DNA of 64,000 nt from JBGPEQ01 sp050180895 (GTDB lineage Bacteria; Pseudomonadota; Alphaproteobacteria; Dongiales; Dongiaceae). The translations under genes were made by a program, and so were the position numbers. Positions 25,877-33,426 of this stretch are shown here, piece after piece. Each line of letters starts with the position of its first letter. Positions within the stretch are counted from its first letter, which is position 1. Where the stretch lies: positions 1-64,000 of the forward strand of contig JBFXDS010000005.1 of NCBI GenBank assembly GCA_050180895.1, written 5' to 3'. A model generated the notes under the pieces. That model did no database searches, was not told the DNA's origin, and was given only the letters and a program-made list of their open reading frames with translations.

Positions 25877-27952
25877 CTATAGCGGCGCCAGCGAGACGAT
25901 ATCCCGCTTGAACGGCGGCGCGTCGCTGCTCTCCGGCGCGTCCAGTTCCTGCGCGTAACGGTGCCCCGCATACACGGCCGCGGCGATGGTGCCGGGGGCG
26001 TGGGCGTCGCCGATGAGCCGGACCGATCTGATCCCGGCCGCGGCCCAGTCGTCGCGGCGCGCCTTGAGGTCGAGATAGAGGTCGTCGCGCGGCGTGCGCG
26101 CCGTCACCATGAGAACGGCGTCGCAGGGGATCGTGCTGGTCTTGCCGGTGAAGGTGCAGGCGATGTCCACGCCGCCGCGCATGACGCGCATCAGCGCGCG
26201 GTGCGGCCGGATGTCGACGCCCAGTTCCAGCAGCCGGGTCTGGATCTTCTCCTGCTCCAGCGTGTTGCGCGCCCAGTTGGACGCTTCGCCGGCCGGAGTC
26301 GCCAGCACCACCTGGTAGCCGTCGCGCGCCAGCAGCTCGGCCAGCACGCCGCCCATGTAGTAGTGGTCGTCGTCGTAGAGGACGACGCGCGCGCCGGCTG
26401 GCCGCATACCGGCCATGATATCGTCGGGCGTCAGCACTTCGACATGCGGCTCCATCGGCAATGGATGATGGTGGAAGCGCGCCGTGCCGTCGCGCTGCCA
26501 GATGCTGCCGGTGGCGATCGCGACATGCTCGGCGCCGGCCTCCAGCACCTCGTCGGCGCCGAGTCGGCTGTCGCGGTAGACCTCGACCTCGGCCATCTGC
26601 GGCAGCTGCTGCAGCCGGTAGTCGCGCACCCGCGCCCAGGCGGCGAGGCCGGGCAGCCGGCTCTCCAGCGTTACGCGGCCGCCCAGCTCCCGGCCCGCGT
26701 CCGCCAGGACCACCCGATACCCCCGCCGGCCCAGCGCCCGCGCGCATTCCAGGCCGGCCGGGCCGCCGCCGACGATCAGGACCCGCGCGTCGGACTCCTT
26801 CGGCCGGATGCGCTCGGGGTGCCAACCCCTGCGCCACTCCTCGCCCATGGTCGGGTTCTGCGTGCAGCGCGACGGCGATTGCGTCATGTCGCCGCTGACG
26901 CAGATGTTGCAGCCGATGCATTCGCGGATGTCCTCCAGCCGCCCCTCGTCGATTTTCCGCGGCAGGAACGGATCGGCGATCGACGGCCGCGCCGCGCCGA
27001 TGAGGTCGAGGATGCCGCGCCGGACCTGCGACACCATGGCGTCCGGCGAGGTGAAGCGGCCGACGCCGACCACCGGCCTGGTCGTCAGCTGCTTGATGCC
27101 GGCGACATAGGCCTCCTCGTGCCCCTCCTCGGCGAAGCGCGAGGTGCGCGAGTCGTTGTCCCAGCCGGAGAGCGTCACGTCCCACAGGTCGGGGATCTCG
27201 GCCATCAGCGCGATGACCTCGTGCATCTCCGCCTTGTGCAGGCCGGCAGGTCCGAGCAGCTCGTCGATGCTGATGCGCACGGCGATGCCGCAGCGGTCGC
27301 CGGCGGCGTTCTTGACGTCCTCGGTGATCTCGCGCAGCAGCCGCGCGCGGTTTTCGAGCGAGCCGCCATATTCGTCGGCGCGGTGGTTGTAGCGCCGCGA
27401 CAGGAAGTGCTGCGGCGCGCCGAAGCCGTGCGCCGCGTAGAGGCAGACGATATCGTAGTCCATGTGCTTCGCGCGCACGGCCGCGTTCACGTACCAGCGG
27501 CGCAGATTGGCGATGTCTTCCTTGTCCATCGCCCGCGCCTGAACCGGATCGTGGCTGTAGGTCACGATCGGCGTGTGCGAGGGCGCCAGAGGGATCTCGC
27601 GCGTGTAGAGGTTGGGCCCGTTCATGCCGGCATAGGCCAGCTCGATGCCGGCGAGCGCGCCGTGGGCATGCACGCGCTCGGCCACGCGCGCCAGCATGGG
27701 CATGTCCTGGTCGTCCCACAGGCGGAGCTCGATGAACGGCGTGATCTCGGAGGTGTGATGGATGTCCGTCTGCTCGGTGCAGACGACGCCCCAGCCGCCC
27801 TCGGCCTTGACTTCCCGCATGACCGCCATCGCCGTCGGGTCGCGGAAGCCGAGGCCGTTGCAATGCGGCACCTGATAGAACCGGTTCTTCGCCGTCACCG
27901 GCCCGATGGGTACCGGCTCGAAGAGAATGTCATAGCGTGGATCACGAGGCAT
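25877..27952 (-). CDS. Trimethylamine-dehydrogenase-family FMN/4Fe-4S/FAD oxidoreductase (N-demethylase)
   Basis: A 691-residue protein that follows trimethylamine dehydrogenase (TMADH) throughout: flavin-attachment Cys C31 (RFYQVPHC), catalytic Y172, H175 and D267, 4Fe-4S Cys C345, C348, C351 and C363 (CIGCNIC...CTQN), then an FAD/ADP-binding half (VLIVGGGPAGLECARALG). Of the three aromatic cage residues that hold trimethylamine, W264 is kept but Tyr60 is Gln61 and Trp355 is Asp355. A dimethylamine, N-methylproline or dimethylglycine substrate is therefore more likely than trimethylamine. Next to an MFS gene and soxBDAG. Confidence 0.88.
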   Translation of the reverse strand: MPRDPRYDILFEPVPIGPVTAKNRFYQVPHCNGLGFRDPTAMAVMREVKAEGGWGVVCTEQTDIHHTSEITPFIELRLWDDQDMPMLARVAERVHAHGALAGIELAYAGMNGPNLYTREIPLAPSHTPIVTYSHDPVQARAMDKEDIANLRRWYVNAAVRAKHMDYDIVCLYAAHGFGAPQHFLSRRYNHRADEYGGSLENRARLLREITEDVKNAAGDRCGIAVRISIDELLGPAGLHKAEMHEVIALMAEIPDLWDVTLSGWDNDSRTSRFAEEGHEEAYVAGIKQLTTRPVVGVGRFTSPDAMVSQVRRGILDLIGAARPSIADPFLPRKIDEGRLEDIRECIGCNICVSGDMTQSPSRCTQNPTMGEEWRRGWHPERIRPKESDARVLIVGGGPAGLECARALGRRGYRVVLADAGRELGGRVTLESRLPGLAAWARVRDYRLQQLPQMAEVEVYRDSRLGADEVLEAGAEHVAIATGSIWQRDGTARFHHHPLPMEPHVEVLTPDDIMAGMRPAGARVVLYDDDHYYMGGVLAELLARDGYQVVLATPAGEASNWARNTLEQEKIQTRLLELGVDIRPHRALMRVMRGGVDIACTFTGKTSTIPCDAVLMVTARTPRDDLYLDLKARRDDWAAAGIRSVRLIGDAHAPGTIAAAVYAGHRYAQELDAPESSDAPPFKRDIVSLAPL

Positions 27953-27964
27953 CCTGCTCTCCCG

Positions 27965-28438
27965 TCAGCGCCGCAGCTCGACGATCGCCCGACGCGCCAG
28001 CGCATCCGCGCGCTCGTTCTCGGGATGGCCGGCATGGCCGCGCACCCAGTGCCAGCCGATGTCGTGCCGCGCGAGCGCCGCGTCCAGCCGCTGCCAGAGG
28101 TCGATGTTCTTGACCGGCTTCTTGTCGGCCGTGCGCCAGCCGTTGCGCTTCCAGACATGGATCCACTGCGTGATGCCGTTCCTCACATACTGGCTGTCGG
28201 TATGCAGGCGCACCTTCGCAGGCCGCGTCAGGCCTTCCAGCGCCATGATCGCCGCCATCAGCTCCATGCGGTTGTTGGTGGTCAGGCGCTCGCCGCCGAG
28301 GAGTTCCTTCTCATGTCCGTCATAGCGCAGCACCGCGCCCCAGCCGCCCGGGCCGGGATTGCCGCTGCAGGCCCCGTCGGTGAAGATGTCGACGATCTTC
28401 CCGGCGGGCCGTTCTTCGGCAGTCGGTTGTTCTTTCAT
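27965..28438 (-). CDS. rnhA: Ribonuclease HI
   Basis: A 157-residue enzyme that degrades RNA in RNA-DNA hybrids. The four acidic active-site residues are visible in FTDGACSGNPGPGGWG (Asp), RMELMAA (Glu), TDSQYV (Asp) and NERADALA (Asp), with the HDIGWHWVRGHAGHPEN catalytic-loop His. Start at MKEQPTAEE gives a slightly long N-terminus, normal for alphaproteobacteria. Twelve bases separate it from the TMADH-like gene downstream. Confidence 0.95.
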   Translation of the reverse strand: MKEQPTAEERPAGKIVDIFTDGACSGNPGPGGWGAVLRYDGHEKELLGGERLTTNNRMELMAAIMALEGLTRPAKVRLHTDSQYVRNGITQWIHVWKRNGWRTADKKPVKNIDLWQRLDAALARHDIGWHWVRGHAGHPENERADALARRAIVELRR

Positions 28439-28485
28439 CCTGCGTACTCTAAACGAGCGGCGCGGCGTCGCAAGGAAGGGCGGTC

Positions 28486-29244
28486 ATGGCAGGGCGGCTG
28501 AAGGACAAGACGGCCATCGTCATCGGCGCCGCCCGCGGCATCGGCGCCGGCATTGCCGAGGTGTTCGCGGAGGAGGGGGCGCGCCTCGTCATCGCCGATA
28601 CGCTGGAGGCCGAGGGCCGGGCGACCGCCGACCGGCTCGGCCGGCAGGCGCCGGCGCTGTTCCACCGGGTCGACGTCAGCAGCCCGGCCGACAACAAGGC
28701 CGTCGTCGCCGCCACGCTGGCGCGCTTCGGCCGGGTCGACATCCTCGTGCAGAACGCCGGCATCTATCCGATGACCATGATCGCCGACATCGACCCGACC
28801 GAGTGGGACCGGGTGCTGGCCGTCAACCTCAAGGGCGTGTTCCTGGCGTTCCAGGCCTGTCTGGCGCCGATGCAGGCGCAGCGCTACGGCCGCTGCATCT
28901 TCACCTCTTCGATCACCGGCCCGCGCGTCACCAGCCCCGGCCACGGCCACTACTCCGCCAGCAAGGCCGGCATCCTCGGCTTCATCCGCGCGGCCGCCCT
29001 GGAGGCGGCCCCCTTCGGCATCACGGTCAACGGCGTGGAGCCCGGCAACATCATGACCGAGGGCATCCGGCAGCACCGCTCGCCCGAATTCATCCGCACC
29101 ATGGAGGCGGCGGTGCCGCTCGGCCGCCTCGGCACGCCGCGCGATGTCGGCCATGCCTGCGCCTTCCTCGCCTCGGACGAGGCCGCGTTCGTGACCGGCA
29201 CCACCATCGTCGTCGACGGCGGCCAGATCCTGCCGGAGGCCTAG
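28486..29244 (+). CDS. SDR-family oxidoreductase (FabG-like)
   Basis: A 252-residue classical short-chain dehydrogenase. The cofactor site is VIGAARGIGAGIAEVF, followed by the NAG motif (VQNAGIYP), catalytic Ser (SSITGP) and YSASK. The Asp ending the second strand (LVIAD) favours NAD over NADP. The substrate is unknown; general neighbours include sugar and 3-oxoacyl reductases. The TAG stop directly touches the inverted-repeat block at 29243-29473. Confidence 0.9.
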   Translation: MAGRLKDKTAIVIGAARGIGAGIAEVFAEEGARLVIADTLEAEGRATADRLGRQAPALFHRVDVSSPADNKAVVAATLARFGRVDILVQNAGIYPMTMIADIDPTEWDRVLAVNLKGVFLAFQACLAPMQAQRYGRCIFTSSITGPRVTSPGHGHYSASKAGILGFIRAAALEAAPFGITVNGVEPGNIMTEGIRQHRSPEFIRTMEAAVPLGRLGTPRDVGHACAFLASDEAAFVTGTTIVVDGGQILPEA

Positions 29245-29473
29245 ACCCTCACCCTATCCCTCTCCCGCTCGCGCGGGAGAGGGGACTCCGTTGGTGCAGT
29301 TGCTCGATCGAGTCCCCTCTCCCACGAGTGTGGGAGCTTTGCAAAATAGAACGGAACAGCTCGATGTTCTTGCCTCGATTCTGATCCGTTCTCTTCCTGA
29401 TTCCGGTTCGTCCAATGTGCATGGCAGTTTTGCAAAGCTCCCACGAGTGTGGGAGAGGGCTAGGGTGAGGGTC
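29243..29473. repeat. About 230-bp block bounded by inverted repeats
   Basis: The left end gaccctcaccctatccctct-type arm (from 29244) is the reverse complement of the right end gagggctagggtgagggtc (to 29473). Inner arms agctttgcaaaa (29335-29346) and ttttgcaaagct (29428-29439) are also inverted, and each end has its own small hairpin (cccgctcgcgcggga; ctcccacgagtgtgggag). It sits between two convergent genes and could act as a bidirectional terminator. No protein is encoded. Confidence 0.75.
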
Positions 29474-30425
29474 GTCGGGCGACACGCCAATCCGCCAGAT
29501 TCACCAGCAGGACGCCGGCCAGGATCAGGCCGAAGCCGCCGAGCAATGTCAGGTCGGGCACTTCGCCCAGGCTCAAGGCCGACAGCAGGATGCCCATCGC
29601 CGGCACGGCCAGGAACGACAGTGAGCTGGTCACCGCCGGCAGTGCCCGCGAGATCGAGGTCGCCGCCCAGAAGGCGAAGGCGGTGGCGATCGGCCCGTTA
29701 TAGACGAGCACGCCGATCAGCGGCAGCGACCAGTCCGGCTCGGCGTCGCCTTCGACGATCATGGCCACGGGCGTCACGAGGACCGCCGCCAGCAGCAGCT
29801 GCCAGGGCGTCAGCTGCAGCGGCGACAGATGCCAGCGGTGGCCGCGGATATGCAGCACCGAGATGCCCCAGATCATCGCCGCCACCATCAGCAGCAGGCT
29901 GCCGGTCAGCACGTCGCGGTTGCTCCAGTCGAGGCCGAGGGGGTTGAACAGCACCGCGACGCCCAGCAGGCCGAGTCCGACCCCGGCCCATTTGAGCGGC
30001 CCGATCGTCTCGCCGAGGAACAGCATGGCGCCGGGAACGACCCACAGCGGCGTGGTGTAGACCAGCACCGCCGCGCGTCCCGCCGTCACATGGCTGAGGC
30101 CGAAATTCACCATCGGCTGGAAGATCGCCATCTGCGACAGCGCCACGCTCAGCAGCACCGGCAGGTCGCGGCGCGTCGGCCAGGCGAGACGTCCCGTCGC
30201 CGCCAGGAAGGCGAACAGGCAGAGCGCGCCCAGCCAGAAGCGCGCGCAGGCGAACCACAGCGGCGTGATGTAGCCGAGTCCCACTTTCATGGTCGGCCAG
30301 TTGGCGCCCCATACGAAGACGACCAGCGCCAGCAGCCCATAGGCCTGGCTGCGCGTCAGCGGGGCGGAGCGGGAGGTGGCGTCGGCCGTCAAGGGGAACT
30401 GCGGGGGTGGCGTCGGTTGTTGCAA
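29460..30425 (-). CDS. EamA/DMT-superfamily transporter
   Basis: A 321-residue membrane protein with about ten helices and two EamA repeats (first beginning LALVVFVWGANWPTMK, second near LMVAAMIWGISVLHI). Substrate unknown. The final codons (Arg-Pro-Ser-Pro) and the TAG stop lie within the right arm of the inverted-repeat block, so the repeat has set the C-terminus. Divergent from bolA. Confidence 0.9.
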   Translation of the reverse strand: MQQPTPPPQFPLTADATSRSAPLTRSQAYGLLALVVFVWGANWPTMKVGLGYITPLWFACARFWLGALCLFAFLAATGRLAWPTRRDLPVLLSVALSQMAIFQPMVNFGLSHVTAGRAAVLVYTTPLWVVPGAMLFLGETIGPLKWAGVGLGLLGVAVLFNPLGLDWSNRDVLTGSLLLMVAAMIWGISVLHIRGHRWHLSPLQLTPWQLLLAAVLVTPVAMIVEGDAEPDWSLPLIGVLVYNGPIATAFAFWAATSISRALPAVTSSLSFLAVPAMGILLSALSLGEVPDLTLLGGFGLILAGVLLVNLADWRVARRPSP

Positions 30426-30494
30426 GCGAGGCGCGACACTATCATCATCGCAGCCTCACCTCGCAGAACTCGGGTTGCGGAATAGCGGGTCGGC

Positions 30495-30767
30495 ATGGGC
30501 GTCGCAGCTACGATCGAGAACAAGCTTACGGCCGCCCTGCGTCCGACGCGCTTGAAGGTTGTCGACGAGTCGCACCTTCACAAGGGCCACGGCGGCTATC
30601 GCCCCGGTGGGGAATCGCATTTCCGCGTCGAGATCGTCTCCCCGGCGTTCGAAGGACAGAGCCGCGTCGCCCGCCAGCGCCGCATCTACGAGATTCTTGC
30701 CGACGAACTCAAGGGCGGCGTGCATGCGCTGGCACTGACAACACTGACTCCGGGAGAGGATCTGTAG
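30495..30767 (+). CDS. bolA: BolA family protein
   Basis: A 90-residue BolA protein with the typical core VVDESHLHKGHGG, the ESHFRVEIVSPAFEG segment, the conserved VARQRRIYEIL helix and the final HALALTTLTPGE. BolA proteins pair with monothiol glutaredoxins to handle iron-sulfur clusters. The conserved His and Glu/Ser ligands are present. Single gene, divergent from the EamA transporter. Confidence 0.93.
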   Translation: MGVAATIENKLTAALRPTRLKVVDESHLHKGHGGYRPGGESHFRVEIVSPAFEGQSRVARQRRIYEILADELKGGVHALALTTLTPGEDL

Positions 30768-30792
30768 CGGCAGGCCCGTCAGGCGTGCCCGG

Positions 30793-31344
30793 CTACGTCC
30801 CCGTATAGAACTGCGGCCAATGCGTCTTGACGGTCTCGCTGTCGCTGGCGAGGGCATGGCAGGTGTCGAGGAACGCCGGGCGTCGGGTCTCCGCATCGGC
30901 GTCGCCCCATTTATTCCGGGCGGAGAAGATCGTCTGATAGGCGACGGTGGCGATCGCTACCAGCATTTCCGTGTGATGGGTGCAGCCCACCGGCCCGCCG
31001 AACAGGTCCTTGACCCTCTTGGTCCAGCCCGGACCGATGCGCGCGCCCTTGATCGTCGCATATTTCGGCGTGGCCCGCGGGCAGATCTCGAAGGGGCTGG
31101 CCTCCGTCGCCGTCTCGATGTCCTGGACGACCAGGTCGTCGTCGAGAGTCAGCCGTAGCCACATGTCGTGGATCGGCTCGTCTGCCTTGATCTCGCCGCG
31201 CCACTCGTTGGGAAAGCCGTAGGTCTTGGTGTCGGTCATGCGGCCCTCGATGTCCCACAGCCCATCGGTGCGCTGGTAGCCCTGGAACTCGTAGCGGCGC
31301 GTGTGCAGATGCTTGCGTTCGACGGGCGCGGACAGCGGCGACAT
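30793..31344 (-). CDS. DUF2889 family protein
   Basis: A 183-residue soluble protein matching the DUF2889 pattern: an N-terminal R-Y-F-GY-R-DGLWDIEGRMTD segment, then WLRLTLDDDLVVQDIE and the C-terminal GCTHHTEML (Cys-x-His-His). The Cys/His cluster suggests metal binding. No function is established. It lies 77 bases after aroB on the same strand. Confidence 0.85.
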   Translation of the reverse strand: MSPLSAPVERKHLHTRRYEFQGYQRTDGLWDIEGRMTDTKTYGFPNEWRGEIKADEPIHDMWLRLTLDDDLVVQDIETATEASPFEICPRATPKYATIKGARIGPGWTKRVKDLFGGPVGCTHHTEMLVAIATVAYQTIFSARNKWGDADAETRRPAFLDTCHALASDSETVKTHWPQFYTGT

Positions 31345-31421
31345 CGGCGATCTCCTTTCGGGGGCGCGCCGAAGCTATCGACAGGGGGCGGCGACAGTCA
31401 ACCGCGCGGCGCGCGCGGCGG

Positions 31422-32537
31422 CTATGCCGCCAGCGCCTCTTCCAGGAGTCCGCTGACCTCCGTGAGGTCCACGTCGCGGGCGATGAAGGCCCGGCCGATG
31501 CCGCGCGCCAGCACGAAGGTGATGCGGCCGCTCTGCACCTTCTTGTCGCGGCGCATGTGGTCGATCAGCCGCTCGATGTCCCACACCCGGCCGGCGACGG
31601 CGGCCGGTTCGGTCGGCAGGCCGATGGCAGCCAGATGGCGCTCCACCCGCGCCGCCTCCTCCGGCGGACAGAGTCCCAGCCGGGCCGAGAGGTCGAACGC
31701 CATGACCAGGCCGATGGCGACCGCCTCGCCATGCAGCAGCTCGTCGGAATACCCGCATTCAGCCTCCAGCGCATGGGCAAAGGTATGGCCGAGGTTGAGC
31801 AGGGCGCGGGCGCCGGATTCGCGCTCGTCTTCCGCCACGATCTTCGCCTTCGCCGCGCAGCTCGCGGTCACCGCCTGCTGCCGCGCCGCCGGGTCGCCGT
31901 CGCACAGGGCGCTGCCATGGTCCTCGAGCCAGGCGAAGAAGGCGGCATCGCCGATCAGGCCGTATTTCACGATCTCGGCATAGCCGGCCAGCACCTGGCG
32001 GCGGGGCAGGGTGGCCAGCGTGTCGATGTCGGCCAGCACCAGGCGCGGCTGGTGGAAGCTGCCGACCAGGTTCTTGCCCCAGCGCGTGTCGATGCCGGTC
32101 TTGCCGCCGACGGAGCTGTCGACCTGGGCCAGCAGCGTCGTGGGAATCTGCACGAAGTCGATGCCGCGCAGCACGACTGAGGCGGCGAACCCGCCGAGAT
32201 CGCCGACGACGCCGCCGCCGAGCACCGCCAGGGTCGAGCCGCGCTCGAGGCGCGCCGCCAGCAGTTCATCGATCACCTGCTCCAGATGCGTGAAGCTCTT
32301 GGTCTGCTCGCCCGGCGGCAGGACGATCGGCCGGCAGTCGATGCCGGCATCGCCCAGGGCGCGCGTCAGGCTCGGCAGGTGCAGCTCGGCCACCGTGCGG
32401 TCGGTGAGGACGGTGAGGCGCGGCTGCGCGAGCAGCGGCCGCAGATGACCGCCGGCGCCCGCCAGCAGGCCGCGGCCGATCAGGATGTCGTAGCTCCGCG
32501 CGCCGAGCTCGACCCGCAGGCGATCGGGTTCGATCAC
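31422..32537 (-). CDS. aroB: 3-dehydroquinate synthase
   Basis: A 371-residue NAD-dependent, metal-dependent enzyme for the second shikimate-pathway step. The NAD-binding segment is GGGVVGDLGGFAAS, substrate-binding TTLLAQVDSSVGGKTGI, and the metal ligands include the His in NLGHTFAHA and in LLHGEAVAIG. The start overlaps the aroK stop by four bases. Confidence 0.96.
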   Translation of the reverse strand: MIEPDRLRVELGARSYDILIGRGLLAGAGGHLRPLLAQPRLTVLTDRTVAELHLPSLTRALGDAGIDCRPIVLPPGEQTKSFTHLEQVIDELLAARLERGSTLAVLGGGVVGDLGGFAASVVLRGIDFVQIPTTLLAQVDSSVGGKTGIDTRWGKNLVGSFHQPRLVLADIDTLATLPRRQVLAGYAEIVKYGLIGDAAFFAWLEDHGSALCDGDPAARQQAVTASCAAKAKIVAEDERESGARALLNLGHTFAHALEAECGYSDELLHGEAVAIGLVMAFDLSARLGLCPPEEAARVERHLAAIGLPTEPAAVAGRVWDIERLIDHMRRDKKVQSGRITFVLARGIGRAFIARDVDLTEVSGLLEEALAA

Positions 32538-33109
32538 GGCGCCGCCGCCTGCCGGGCAACCGCTTCGGCGCCGCGCAGATGGGCGGCCAGCGCCGCCATC
32601 ACCCGCTCCAGGGTCACCTCCGGCGGACCATCGACGCTGTCGACGGTGATGTCGGCCTCGGCATAGAGCGGATAGCGCGCCGTCATCAGCTCCTGCAGCC
32701 GGGCGCGCGGGTCGGCGACCTGGAGCAGCGGCCGGTCGTTGCGCCGCGACACCCGCTTCATCATGAGGTCGAGGTCGGCGCGCAGCCAGACCGAGACGGC
32801 GCGCTCGCGGATGCGCGCCCGCGTCTGCGGGTCCATGATCGCGCCGCCTCCGGTCGACAGCACGTGCGGCGGGTTGTCCAGCAGCCGCAGGATGACGCGC
32901 CGCTCGCCCTCGCGGAAATATGTCTCGCCGTAGCGCTCGAAGATTTCGGGAATCGTGCAGCCGGCCGCTTCCTCGATCTCGCGGTCGGCATCGACGAACG
33001 GCAGCTCGAGCCGCTGGGCCAGGCGTCGGCCGATACAGGTCTTGCCGACACCCATCAGCCCGACGAAGACGATGGTGCGGGAAACGCGCGGGGATTGCGG
33101 GTCGGGCAT
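32534..33109 (-). CDS. aroK: Shikimate kinase
   Basis: A 191-residue nucleoside-monophosphate-kinase-fold enzyme. Walker A is GLMGVGKTCIG, the shikimate-binding DADREIEE follows, and STGGGAI and LRADLDLMMKRV (lid) match the family. Start chosen at MPDPQSPRVSRTIVF; in-frame sequence upstream is non-conserved. Transcribed as aroK-aroB; divergent from the 47-residue membrane protein at 33283. Confidence 0.95.
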   Translation of the reverse strand: MPDPQSPRVSRTIVFVGLMGVGKTCIGRRLAQRLELPFVDADREIEEAAGCTIPEIFERYGETYFREGERRVILRLLDNPPHVLSTGGGAIMDPQTRARIRERAVSVWLRADLDLMMKRVSRRNDRPLLQVADPRARLQELMTARYPLYAEADITVDSVDGPPEVTLERVMAALAAHLRGAEAVARQAAAP

Positions 33110-33282
33110 GATCCTGCCGGTCGCTTCAGTGTCGCGCTGGTCGTTGAATCGCACGCCTACCACGGATAGAGTGCCGCATTGTCGCCATAGTCGAAACCTA
33201 GCATGAATCGGCATGGCTGTCGCAATGGGGGCGACCCTTCGGGTCCGGCGGCCGCGTCCGGTGAACGCACGATAGCTGTGCA

Positions 33283-33426
33283 ATGAGAAGATTCCTTTAT
33301 AGCATGCTCCTTCTGCTGCTGGTCGTGATCGTCATCGGCCTGGGCGTTTCGGCCTTCTACGAAGTGCCGCGGCCGGCCACCATGATGGAAAAGACCATTC
33401 CCAATGACCGCCTCGCGCCGCAATAG
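33283..33426 (+). CDS. 47-residue single-helix membrane protein
   Basis: ATG 33283 to TAG 33424-33426 encodes 47 residues: a positively charged start (MRRFLYS), one hydrophobic helix (about residues 8-24) and a short tail with EVPRPATMMEKTIPNDR. The tail looks constrained (Pro-rich, IPND) and the gene fills the space between aroK and the next ORF, which it overlaps by 23 bases in another frame. I recall similar tiny proteins at this locus in other alphaproteobacteria but cannot confirm it. Function unknown. Confidence 0.65.
   Translation: MRRFLYSMLLLLLVVIVIGLGVSAFYEVPRPATMMEKTIPNDRLAPQ

Noticed and set aside
25961..28501. 846-residue open frame opposite the TMADH-like and rnhA genes
   Set aside because: Antisense shadow; it spans two real genes and shows no family motif.
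29243..29473. CRISPR array
   Set aside because: Repeats here and elsewhere are inverted pairs, not regularly spaced direct repeats with unique spacers; no cas gene is present.
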